Source: Alphaproteobacteria bacterium (GTDB taxonomy: Bacteria; Pseudomonadota; Alphaproteobacteria; Zavarziniales; Zavarziniaceae). From it: a DNA stretch of 6,528 nucleotides. The stretch covers positions 1 to 6,528 of the forward strand of contig JAJFJE010000087.1 in the NCBI GenBank assembly GCA_021774355.1. Direction: 5' to 3'. Numbering within the stretch: position 1 is the first letter of the stretch; each line of letters starts with the position of its first letter. The position numbers were made by a program, and so were the translations under genes. The notes under the pieces were generated by a model. That model was not told the origin of the DNA. It did not search any database and saw only the letters and a list, made by a program, of their open reading frames with translations. Positions 1 through 5,793 of this stretch are shown here, piece after piece.

Positions 1-1
1 G

Positions 2-49
2 GCCGCCGCCCGGGCGGCGGGCCCCGCCCCGGAGGTTGCCCATGCCTGA
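2..49 (+). CDS. Possible 3' end of an upstream gene (partial)
   Basis: A frame open from the left edge reads an Ala/Pro-rich tail (AAARAAGPAPEVAHA) and stops with TGA at 47-49, so it would overlap the start of the next gene by 8 bases. Tight overlaps of this kind are usual inside operons, and the neighbouring genes belong to a conserved multigene cluster whose other members should lie to the left. Only 15 codons are visible and no family can be recognised. The frame could be open by chance in such GC-rich DNA. Confidence 0.3.
   Translation, partial: AAARAAGPAPEVAHA
3..20. repeat. Perfect 18-bp GC palindrome
   Basis: Positions 3-11 (CCGCCGCCC) are the exact reverse complement of 12-20 (GGGCGGCGG). 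The palindrome ends 10 bases before the Shine-Dalgarno sequence of the MSMEG_0570-family gene. In RNA it would form a GC-only hairpin, with a few central bases opened as a loop. No T-run follows, so it is not a normal intrinsic terminator. It may be only a by-product of GCC/GGC-rich coding sequence. Confidence 0.5.
31..35 (+). promoter_or_regulatory. Shine-Dalgarno site deciding the first start
   Basis: GGAGG lies 6 bases before the ATG at 42. This supports ATG 42 over the in-frame TTG at 36, which overlaps the spacer directly after the site. Confidence 0.75.
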
Positions 50-347
50 GCTCTGGATCCGCTTCCGCTGGCCGGACGGCCGCGCCGCCACCTGCTACTC
101 GCCCTCGACCGTGGTGCGCGCCTATTTCGCCCCCGGTGCGACCTACCAGGTGGCCGAGTTCGTCGCCCTGAGCCGTACCGCGCTGACCTTTGCCAGCGAG
201 CGGGTGCGGCTCAAATTCGGCGTGCCCTGCAGCCGGGCCCGGTCGGAAATCGCCCGCATCGAAGACGAGGCGGCCCGCCAGGGCGACGGCCTGGTCACCA
301 TCGACAGCCTCGAGACGACACCATTGCCCAAAGGACAAGCCCGATGA
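42..347 (+). CDS. MSMEG_0570-family nitrogen starvation response protein
   Basis: This gene encodes 101 residues and matches the small MSMEG_0570 family (TIGR04042), probably the protein called NitG in Nit1C clusters. Seen: the N-terminal block RFRWPDG (residues 7-13), CYSPS (18-22) with V24/V25 and Y28, the SRTAL block (44-48), ASERVR (51-56) and the G-x-PCSRA block (60-66). Cys18 and Cys63 are both present. There is no signal peptide or membrane segment, so it should be cytosolic. The biochemical role of the family is unknown; it is always discussed as part of the nitrilase / radical-SAM / GNAT / flavoprotein cluster, reported as nitrogen-starvation responsive and linked to cyanide assimilation. 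The start is ATG 42 with GGAGG 6 bases upstream. The stop overlaps the next start as ATGA, so translational coupling with the flavoprotein is likely. Family assignment is from remembered motifs. Confidence 0.87.
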   Translation: MPELWIRFRWPDGRAATCYSPSTVVRAYFAPGATYQVAEFVALSRTALTFASERVRLKFGVPCSRARSEIARIEDEAARQGDGLVTIDSLETTPLPKGQAR

Positions 348-1669
348 CCCTGCACAGCCCCGACCGCTCCCGCCATTATCCCGTCCTGGTGGTGGGCGGG
401 GGCCAGGCCGGCCTGGCCATGAGTTATCTTTTGAAAGACCAGGGCATCGACCATCTGGTGTTCGAGAAGCATCGCCGCGGCCATGCCTGGGCGACCGAGC
501 GCTGGGACAGCTTCTGCCTGGTCACGCCCAACTGGCAGTGCCGCCTGCCCGGCTTTCCCTATGCCGGGCCGGACCCTTACGGCTTCATGGTCAAGGACCA
601 GATCCTGGCCTATCTCGACGCCTATGTCGGCCATTTCCAGCCGCCCCTGTGCGAGGGCGTGACCGTGACCGCCGTAACCCGGGAGGCGGCGGGCGGCTTC
701 ATCCTGGAGACCACGGCCGGGCGCTACAGCGCCGATGCGGTGGTGGTCGCCGCCGGCTCCTACCATAATGCCGCCCTGCCGCGCCTCGCCGAGCGGCTGC
801 CCCCGACCATCACCCAGCTACATTCCAGCCGCTATCGCAACCCCCAGGCCCTGCCGCCCGGGGCGGTGCTGGTGGTGGGCTCGGGCCAGTCGGGCTGCCA
901 GATCGCCGAGGACCTGCATCTCGCGGGGCGCCAGGTCCATCTGTGCGTCGGCAGCGCGCCCCGGGCACCGCGGCGCTATCGCGGCAAGGACGCGGTCGAG
1001 TGGCTGGAACGGATGGGCCATTACGACATGCCGATCGACCAGCATCCCTTGAAGGAGAAGGTGCGGGGCAAGGCCAATCACTATGTCACCGGGCGCGACG
1101 GCGGGCGCGAGATCGACCTGCGCAAATTCGCTTTGGAGGGCATGGTGCTTCACGGCCGGCTTACCGATATAGCCGATGGCCGCATCATGCTGGGCGACGA
1201 CCTCGCCCGCAATCTCGACAATGCCGATGCCACCGCGGCGCGGATCAAGGCCTCGATCGACGCCTATATCGCCGAAAACGCCATCGCAGCGCCGGTCGAG
1301 CCGCCCTATACGCCCCCCTGGCAGCCGGAGAATCCACCCCTGTCCCTCGACCTGGCAGCGGCTGGGATCACCGCGGTGGTCTGGTCGACCGGCTTCCGGG
1401 CGGATTTTTCCTGGATCGAGGTGCCAGCCTTCAACGGCCGGGGCTATCCCAGCCACCAGCGCGGGGTCAGTGCCATTGACGGGCTTTATTTCCTGGGCCT
1501 GCCGTGGCTCCACACCTGGGGCTCCGGGCGCTTCTCGGGGGTGGCCAAGGACGCCGCCTATCTTCTGGAGCGAATTCTGGCGCGGGCGCCGCGCGCGCCC
1601 TGGGCGATCGACGGCCCGGTCCCGGATCTGATGGGCGAGGGCCTGGCCAATATCGCCGCCAGCCGCTGA
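344..1669 (+). CDS. MSMEG_0569-family flavin-dependent oxidoreductase
   Basis: This 441-residue protein looks like a cytosolic FAD- and NAD(P)H-dependent monooxygenase/oxidoreductase of the MSMEG_0569 family (TIGR04046), probably NitH of Nit1C clusters. Seen: an N-terminal Rossmann FAD motif GGGQAG (residues 18-23) with acidic Glu41 at the end of the second strand; a conserved block around CLVTPNWQCRLPGFPY (58-73); a second dinucleotide motif GSGQSG (179-184), as expected for NADPH binding; STGF (348-351), the counterpart of the flavin-monooxygenase ATG-type motif; and a C-terminal FAD-contact region around GLPWLHTWGSGRFSG (385-399). The substrate is unknown. Known for the family: it co-occurs with a nitrilase, a radical-SAM protein, a GNAT acetyltransferase and an AIR-synthase-like protein. 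It overlaps the preceding small gene by 4 bp, which points to coupled translation. The length is normal and no key residue is missing. Alternative: a generic FMO-like enzyme, but the pairing with MSMEG_0570 makes that unlikely. Confidence 0.9.
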   Translation: MTLHSPDRSRHYPVLVVGGGQAGLAMSYLLKDQGIDHLVFEKHRRGHAWATERWDSFCLVTPNWQCRLPGFPYAGPDPYGFMVKDQILAYLDAYVGHFQPPLCEGVTVTAVTREAAGGFILETTAGRYSADAVVVAAGSYHNAALPRLAERLPPTITQLHSSRYRNPQALPPGAVLVVGSGQSGCQIAEDLHLAGRQVHLCVGSAPRAPRRYRGKDAVEWLERMGHYDMPIDQHPLKEKVRGKANHYVTGRDGGREIDLRKFALEGMVLHGRLTDIADGRIMLGDDLARNLDNADATAARIKASIDAYIAENAIAAPVEPPYTPPWQPENPPLSLDLAAAGITAVVWSTGFRADFSWIEVPAFNGRGYPSHQRGVSAIDGLYFLGLPWLHTWGSGRFSGVAKDAAYLLERILARAPRAPWAIDGPVPDLMGEGLANIAASR

Positions 1670-1720
1670 AGGGCTTGCCCTGGGCGGCGCTTTGCCGGAA
1701 AACTCGCCCCGGAGACAGCC

Positions 1721-1728
1721 GGGAGGAG
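1721..1728 (+). promoter_or_regulatory. Shine-Dalgarno site of msrB
   Basis: GGGAGGAG lies 3 bases before ATG 1732, with its AGGAG core at 1724-1728. It decides the start of msrB inside a longer open frame that runs in from 1504. Confidence 0.65.
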
Positions 1729-1731
1729 CCG

Positions 1732-2142
1732 ATGGACAAGGCCTATGCGGTGACCCGCAGCGAGGCGGAATGGCGCCAGCGCCTGACGCCCGAACAATAC
1801 CGCATCATGCGCGCCCATGGCACCGAGGCGCCGGGTAGCTGTGCCCTGCTGCGCGAAAAGCGGCCGGGCCGCTTCCTCTGTGCCGGCTGCGACAGCCCCC
1901 TGTTCGAGGGCACGCGCAAGTTTGAAAGCGGCACCGGCTGGCCCAGCTTCGACGATCCGCTGCCCGGCGCCGTGGCCAGCACCACCGACCGCAGCCACGG
2001 CATGATCCGCACCGAGGTCCATTGCGCGACCTGCGGCAGCCATCTCGGCCACGTCTTCCCGGACGGCCCGCCGCCCAGCGGCCAACGCTACTGCATCAAC
2101 GGCATCGCCCTGACCTTCGACCCTGCCCTCACGCCAGGGTGA
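1732..2142 (+). CDS. msrB: Peptide-methionine (R)-S-oxide reductase MsrB
   Basis: This 136-residue protein reduces methionine-R-sulfoxide in proteins and is normally recycled by thioredoxin. It has no signal peptide, so it should be cytosolic. Seen: zinc ligands CAGC (Cys50, Cys53) and CATC (Cys98, Cys101), the GTGWPSF active-site loop (67-73), HLGHVFPDGP (104-113) and the catalytic Cys121 in RYCING. Length and order are typical for a single-domain MsrB. The usual resolving cysteine in G-C-GWPSF is Thr68 here. Cys37 in the SCALL segment near the first zinc knuckle is the only other cysteine and is a candidate replacement. The gene begins 62 bases after the flavoprotein on the same strand with no visible terminator between them, so co-transcription is possible; MsrB is not a known core member of Nit1C. 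Its 3' end overlaps the tail of the oppositely oriented RTX-like remnant. Confidence 0.95.
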   Translation: MDKAYAVTRSEAEWRQRLTPEQYRIMRAHGTEAPGSCALLREKRPGRFLCAGCDSPLFEGTRKFESGTGWPSFDDPLPGAVASTTDRSHGMIRTEVHCATCGSHLGHVFPDGPPPSGQRYCINGIALTFDPALTPG

Positions 2143-2328
2143 AGCCGGCCTGGTGGTCGGCCGCCGTCAGCTGGCTGGGCCCACTGCCACGATCAGGGTG
2201 TCGCCGGGGCCGGGGCCGGTCGCCGTGTCGGCGGCAGCCCGTTCGCCGGCCTTGACGTTAAAGACGTCGCCGAGATCGTCGGCGCCGGCGAAGGGGTCGG
2301 TGCCCTGCGGCCCCCGAAACCTGGTCAT
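2129..2328 (-). pseudogene. Frameshifted mini RTX-like gene
   Basis: The ATG at 2328 has an AGAGG-type site just upstream on the - strand and opens a 53-codon frame ending at TGA 2167-2169. Its sequence (MTRFRGPQGTDPFAG at the start, then DDLGDVFNV and GDTLIV) has the look of the first segment of RTX/hemolysin-type calcium-binding proteins. Past the stop, a different frame reads PSQLTAADHQAGFTLA and then TGA at 2129-2131. A short hydrophobic tail of that kind (compare SDFILIA in the large RTX gene of this window) is a usual RTX C-terminus. The two parts join if one frame change occurs near the GGGCCC run around 2178-2183. The joined product would be about 66 residues. It is either a decayed or internally deleted RTX gene, a sequencing error, or a real 53-residue protein (2167-2328). 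The tail overlaps the msrB 3' end by 14 bp. Confidence 0.45.
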
Positions 2329-2492
2329 GTTGGCCTCTGACGGACCTGTTGGCGTCGATTTCCGGCCCCCCCGGACACGATCCTGGGCAGTGCCATTCGG
2401 CAAAGCTGGAGCCGCGCGGCGACCGGCAAGAAGGCTGGCGTCGAAACGCTGGTCTGTGGTGCTATGGCGGTCAGGATTCGGGCGAGGGACGC
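2329..2492. other. Divergent intergenic region
   Basis: These 164 bases separate the - strand RTX-like remnant from the + strand TIGR03032-family gene, so any promoters of both should lie here. I see no convincing -35/-10 pair, inverted repeat or terminator. An in-frame TTG at 2349 would extend the + strand gene by 48 codons, but those residues look non-coding and match nothing in the family. Confidence 0.5.
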
Positions 2493-3554
2493 ATGGCAGC
2501 AGCAGGTGAGACGGCGGCACCGGCGGCGCCCGCTTTCGAGATCAGCACCTCGCGGCAGTTCGCGGCTTGGCTGGCCGAGGCCGGCGCGTCGCTGGCCTTC
2601 ACCACCTACCAGGCGGGCAAGCTGTTCTTCATCGGCCTCAAGCCGGATGGCAGGCTGTGGGTGCACGAACGCAGCTTCGAACGCTGCATGGGCCTGGCGG
2701 TCGGCGACAATGCCCTGCTGATGGCCAGCCTGTGGCAGCTCTGGCGCTTCGAAAACAGCCTGGCGCCTGGCCAGAAAATGCCCGAGGGGACCGATCGCCT
2801 GTTCGTGCCCCAGGTCGCCTGGGTGACCGGCGACCTCGATATTCATGATCTGGCTTTTGACGGCGACGGCCGGCCGGTGTTCGTCAACACCCTGTTCTCG
2901 TGCCTGGCCACGGTCAGCGACACCGCCAGCTTCAAACCCCTGTGGAAGCCGCCTTTCGTCAGCCGCCTGGCGGCCGAGGACCGCTGCCACCTGAACGGCC
3001 TGGCGATGGCCGATGGGCGGCCCGCCTATGTCACCGCGGTCGGGCCGACCGACGTGGCCGACGCCTGGCGCGATCATCGCTCGGGCGGCGGGGTGGTGGT
3101 CGACGTCGCCAGCGGCGAGACGGTCCTCGCCGGCCTCGCCATGCCCCATTCGCCCCGGCTGCAGAACGGCCGATTATGGCTGCTCAATTCCGGGGCGGGC
3201 GAGTTCGGCTTTGTCGACCTGGCCGGTGGCCGGTTCGAGCCGGTGGCGTTCCTCCCGGGCTACGGCCGCGGCCTTGCCTTCCATGGCCGCTATGCCGTGG
3301 TCGGACTGTCTAAATCCCGGCAGAACCGGACCTTTTCGGGCCTGCCCCTGGACGCCGCTTTGGCCGCCAAGAAGGCCGAGCCGCGCTGCGGCCTCTATGT
3401 CATCGACCTGGCCAGCGGCGACGTCGTCCACTGGCTGCGCATCGAAGGCGTGGTCGACGAACTCTATGACGTCGCCGTGCTGCCCGGCGCCCGCATGCCC
3501 GCCGCGATCGGCGTCAAGTCGGGCGAAATCCGCCGGGTGCTCTCGATCGGCTGA
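2493..3554 (+). CDS. TIGR03032/DUF4915-family protein, predicted six-bladed propeller
   Basis: This 353-residue protein belongs to a conserved family of unknown function (TIGR03032, DUF4915). Family-like blocks seen: FTTYQAGKLFFIG (36-48), CMGLAV (65-70), GDLDIHDLAFD (113-123), NTLFSCLATV (132-141), WKPPFVSRLA (151-160), CHLNGLAM (165-172), PHSPRLQNGRLWLLNSGAGE (218-237), GLSKSRQNRTFSGLPL (271-286) and GLYVIDL (300-306). A segment of the type x-L-A-x-x-x-G-R-x-x-V recurs about six times (near 65, 117, 167, 218, 258 and 325), suggesting a six-bladed beta-propeller; this fold is inferred. There is no signal peptide, membrane helix or visible catalytic motif. The start is ATG 2493, with GAGGGA a few bases upstream (2484-2489); an upstream TTG at 2349 is rejected. 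It stands alone, divergent from the RTX remnant. Function cannot be given from sequence. Confidence 0.85.
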   Translation: MAAAGETAAPAAPAFEISTSRQFAAWLAEAGASLAFTTYQAGKLFFIGLKPDGRLWVHERSFERCMGLAVGDNALLMASLWQLWRFENSLAPGQKMPEGTDRLFVPQVAWVTGDLDIHDLAFDGDGRPVFVNTLFSCLATVSDTASFKPLWKPPFVSRLAAEDRCHLNGLAMADGRPAYVTAVGPTDVADAWRDHRSGGGVVVDVASGETVLAGLAMPHSPRLQNGRLWLLNSGAGEFGFVDLAGGRFEPVAFLPGYGRGLAFHGRYAVVGLSKSRQNRTFSGLPLDAALAAKKAEPRCGLYVIDLASGDVVHWLRIEGVVDELYDVAVLPGARMPAAIGVKSGEIRRVLSIG

Positions 3555-3703
3555 TGTTACCTGCCGGCAGTTGACGGTGGGTCATCGGTCCTGATACCCC
3601 AGGAACGGGACAAGGGTGCGCGGGCCACGAGGCGTTGCGCCGCGCTTTCGCCGTGCCAATGCTCACGTCCAAACCGGCCGCACCGCCGCGCCCCGTGAAA
3701 GGA

Positions 3704-3724
3704 CCGCCCCGGGCGGCATTTGTT
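3704..3724. terminator. Possible weak bidirectional terminator
   Basis: CCGCC (3704-3708) pairs with GGCGG (3712-3716) across a CCG loop. It is followed on the + strand by CATTTGTT and on the - strand by a short pyrimidine stretch (TCCTTTC). It lies about 25-40 bases after the stop of the - strand RTX gene and about 150 bases after the + strand TIGR03032 gene, between two converging genes. The stem is only 5 bp and the T-run is poor. The rest of 3555-3742 holds no gene that I can support. Confidence 0.3.
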
Positions 3725-3742
3725 CAGGACGTCGCCCTGCAC

Positions 3743-5467
3743 TCAGGCGATAAGGATGAAGTCAGAAACTGACAACGCGCCGACACCGTATAGCGCGGCG
3801 ATTTCGACAGCAGCACCGGCTCCCGCGCCATCGGCGTCGAACGACAGAACGCCAGTGGCGGTCGAGAACAGAAACACCGGGGCCGATCCGGTCGCCACCG
3901 GTGTCGCCGCCGAGATCAGCGCGATGGTGTCGATATCGAAGCCGCCGGCCCGGATGCCGATCTTGTCGACGCCCACCGTGAAATCGGCAATCAAGTCCTT
4001 GCCGTCCGCCGCCTTGTCGAAGCGGAACTGGTCGACACCAGCGCCCCCACGCAGACGGTCGTTGCCCGCGTTGCCGATGAGCAGGTCACGACCATCGCCG
4101 CCCGAGAGCACATCGTCGCCACCCCGACCCTGGAACACATTATCCGCATCGTCGCCAACCAGGCGATCATTGCCGTCCGATCCGCGGATCTGCTCGATCG
4201 AAGCGAAGCTGTCGCCCGCGGCGGCGCCCGTGCTATCCCCGGGATTCTTGAGGTTGACGCTTACTCTGATGTCGTAGCGGACAATGTCGTTGCCGTCGCC
4301 GCCGTCCAGTGTGTCGGCGCCAAGGCCGCCCACGAGAATATCGTTTCCGGCGTCGCCATGCAGATCGTCATTGCCGCCGCGACCATCGATCCGGTCGTTG
4401 CCGCCACCGCCCCACAGGCTGTCCGCCCAGCTGGTGCCGACAAGCATATCCGCGGCGGGGCCGCCATGCGCGACATCGCCCGCCTGCCCCACGACTTTGC
4501 CGTGCGCATGGCTGCCGTCGAACCAGCTGATTTCGACACTGCCGTCGCCGCGGTCGGTCAGGCTGGCGCCGCCCCATTGGGCGACCGGGATGGCCAGCGG
4601 CGATCCCGCGGCGGCGAAGTCTTCGTCGTAGGTCGTAACGTACAGCGTGGCTGCGGTCCCGCTCGGCGCGTGCACGGCGGTGCTGATGACGAAGCCGCCC
4701 CCAGGCAAGGCGACAAGGCCAATCAGGTCGCCCTGGGCAACGCCGTCGACCGCCTTCAGCGGGCCGACCAACTCGAACCGGGGCGAGAACCGGCCCAGAA
4801 AGACGCTCCCGTCTATGTCGAGCGCAGCCGCCATGGTATCGTCGGGACTCTGCACCACGGCGCCGATCTTGATGCCCTGAAGGCTAGGCGCCGTCTCGAT
4901 TTGACCGATGTCGATGCGCTCGGACCGGCGCGAGATGGTTCCCGTCTCGCTGATCGTCGCGAGCGACAGCTTGAATTCGTCCGACGCGATCTGGTCGATC
5001 CAGACCGCCCCTGCCCGGCCCGGTCCCTTGTCGAACAGCCAGGCATTGCCGGCCGCCGTCGCGTCCAGGACAACGTGGGACACCCCGTCGTCGCGCACCA
5101 GGGCCAGCTCCAGCCTGTCTGAGAATGTGGTGATGTCGTCGGTGTCGAAGTAGTCGTATGTGGTCGTTGTCTCGACGTTGAAGACCGTCAGATACGCAAG
5201 ATTATCGAAACCGTAGAATTCCTGGTTCTTGACCTCGATCCATTTCGAGAATTGATACTCGAAGCCGTTATCATCGGTATCGGGGGGTTCCCGTCCGAGC
5301 CAGTCGAATTCATAGACAACGACAGGCGGCCGTGGCGCCCCGGCGATGACCGTCGCCACCTGGCTGCGGAAATAATCGACCCAGCCGCTTCCGGGATCGT
5401 CATCGTAGAAATGATTGGTGAAGCCGATGACCGTGCCGTCCGCAAGTTCCAGGGTGAAATCGCTCAT
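3743..5467 (-). CDS. RTX calcium-binding protein, probably type I secreted
   Basis: This 574-residue acidic protein contains no cysteine, as is common for exported RTX proteins. Residues 1 to about 330 are not a family I recognise. Residues 1-110 are rich in Asp, Tyr and Phe, and about 200-320 contain repeated strand-like units (for example VALPGGGFVIS and DGSVEISWFDG) reminiscent of the degenerate repeats preceding RTX blocks in other large proteins. Glycine/aspartate nonapeptides of the GGxGNDxLx type occur in two blocks, about 336-400 and 429-485, and should bind Ca2+ and fold outside the cell. Then come a DGKDLIADFTVGVDKIGI segment (488-505), typical of RTX C-terminal regions, and a hydrophobic tail ending SDFILIA, which fits an uncleaved type I secretion signal. 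No N-terminal signal peptide is present. No transporter, membrane-fusion or TolC-like gene lies in the window. ATG 5467 is chosen because AAGGGA (5474-5479) lies 6 bases upstream; a TTG 17 codons earlier lacks this. GC content is visibly lower than in the neighbours, which suggests acquisition. Enzymatic or adhesive role unknown. Confidence 0.85.
   Translation of the reverse strand: MSDFTLELADGTVIGFTNHFYDDDPGSGWVDYFRSQVATVIAGAPRPPVVVYEFDWLGREPPDTDDNGFEYQFSKWIEVKNQEFYGFDNLAYLTVFNVETTTTYDYFDTDDITTFSDRLELALVRDDGVSHVVLDATAAGNAWLFDKGPGRAGAVWIDQIASDEFKLSLATISETGTISRRSERIDIGQIETAPSLQGIKIGAVVQSPDDTMAAALDIDGSVFLGRFSPRFELVGPLKAVDGVAQGDLIGLVALPGGGFVISTAVHAPSGTAATLYVTTYDEDFAAAGSPLAIPVAQWGGASLTDRGDGSVEISWFDGSHAHGKVVGQAGDVAHGGPAADMLVGTSWADSLWGGGGNDRIDGRGGNDDLHGDAGNDILVGGLGADTLDGGDGNDIVRYDIRVSVNLKNPGDSTGAAAGDSFASIEQIRGSDGNDRLVGDDADNVFQGRGGDDVLSGGDGRDLLIGNAGNDRLRGGAGVDQFRFDKAADGKDLIADFTVGVDKIGIRAGGFDIDTIALISAATPVATGSAPVFLFSTATGVLSFDADGAGAGAAVEIAALYGVGALSVSDFILIA
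4010..4180 (-). repeat. Second RTX nonapeptide repeat block
   Basis: This DNA encodes residues about 429-485 of the RTX protein, with units such as GSDGNDRLV, GRGGDDVLS, GGDGRDLLI, GNAGNDRLR and GGAGVDQFR. It is separated from the first block by a spacer of about 28 residues (VSVNLKNPGDSTGAAAGDSF and following), of the kind found between RTX blocks in other bacterial calcium-binding proteins. Confidence 0.85.
4265..4462 (-). repeat. First RTX nonapeptide repeat block
   Basis: This DNA encodes residues about 336-400 of the RTX protein: tandem nine-residue units of the form G-G-x-G-N-D-x-L/I-x (for example GGGGNDRID, GRGGNDDLH, GDAGNDILV, GGLGADTLD, GGDGNDIVR). The repetition is at protein level; the DNA units are similar but not identical. 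Such units form parallel beta-rolls that bind calcium between turns. Confidence 0.85.
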
Positions 5468-5489
5468 CGCACGTCCCTTCGACAAACCT

Positions 5490-5518
5490 TTTTTATCGCA
5501 TTGCCGATAATCGTACAA
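5490..5518 (-). promoter_or_regulatory. Possible promoter of the RTX gene
   Basis: On the - strand, TTGTAC (complement of 5513-5518) and TAAAAA (complement of 5490-5495) are separated by 17 bases, inside a clearly AT-rich island. Transcription would start about 15 bases before ATG 5467, leaving room for the Shine-Dalgarno site at 5474-5479. A second candidate -10, TATGAT (complement of 5518-5523), has no clear -35 partner. ATCGT (5510-5514) and ACGAT (5524-5528) form an inverted repeat overlapping the -35 and could be an operator half-site pair. All of this is weak pattern matching. Confidence 0.25.
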
Positions 5519-5531
5519 TCATAACGATATG

Positions 5532-5605
5532 GCGGCCAGCTTGGCGGCCCACAGACCGCCAGCGACGCCGCTAGGCCCCCTGATCATCGACACCAAGCCG
5601 TCGGC
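5532..5605. other. Gene-free stretch upstream of the RTX gene
   Basis: From 5468 to 5793 (326 bases) I see no intact gene. It holds the AT-rich RTX leader, this stretch, the transposase-like scar (5606-5731) and a short spacer to the recQ stop. TGGCGGCC occurs twice here (about 5530-5537 and 5542-5549), which may be chance. Confidence 0.4.
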
Positions 5606-5731
5606 TCATAAGCTTTGACCGAAAACGCCGGGGGCAACGCGTTTGATGGCAGCGGGGATGCTGGCCCAGGTTTTCTTGTCCGTCCCGCGGGTTCGGATCG
5701 CATTGCTGCCACAGCCCTCGAATGCCAGCAC
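5606..5731 (-). pseudogene. Decayed IS5-type transposase 3' fragment
   Basis: One - strand frame reads VLAFEGCGSNAIR, then TWASIPAAIKR, then VFGQSL and a stop at 5606-5608. Remembered IS5-type DDE transposases carry at this place a block such as LADRGYDSNAIR, a G-A-WANIP-x-x-x-NR block, and then a x-F-S-x-x-LY-R block. The order and spacing agree, but the catalytic Asp of LADRGYD is Phe here, the Tyr is changed, and the stop falls where LYR would be. This fits an inactive remnant. Further traces may continue toward 5524 but are too weak to claim. No terminal inverted repeats or target duplications were found. It lies between recQ and the RTX gene and may mark how the RTX region arrived. Without a database search this stays tentative. 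Confidence 0.45.
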
Positions 5732-5793
5732 CCGGCGGTCATCGACCCGCGGGAGACCGATAGGGCTGCGCGACGGCCAAAACGCCCCTGCGC

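Noticed and set aside
143..1513. Long antisense open frames (143-766 and 818-1513, - strand) opposite the first two genes
   Set aside because: They are GC-driven shadows of well-supported genes, with low-complexity His/Ala/Gly-rich translations and no recognisable family.
2325..3149. 274-codon - strand frame opposite the TIGR03032 gene
   Set aside because: Shadow of a recognised family gene on the other strand; the translation resembles no protein and has no ribosome binding site.
3570..3596. TTGACG followed by TGATAC about 15 bases later, promoter-like on the + strand
   Set aside because: Spacing is short, the -10 match is poor and no + strand gene follows.
3557..3742. 61-codon - strand frame in the gap between the TIGR03032 gene and the RTX gene
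   Set aside because: Arg-rich, no family resemblance, no clear ribosome binding site, and it lies directly after the RTX stop in convergent intergenic DNA.
4358..5122. 254-codon + strand frame inside the RTX gene
   Set aside because: Antisense shadow; RTX repeat coding often leaves long open frames on the opposite strand.
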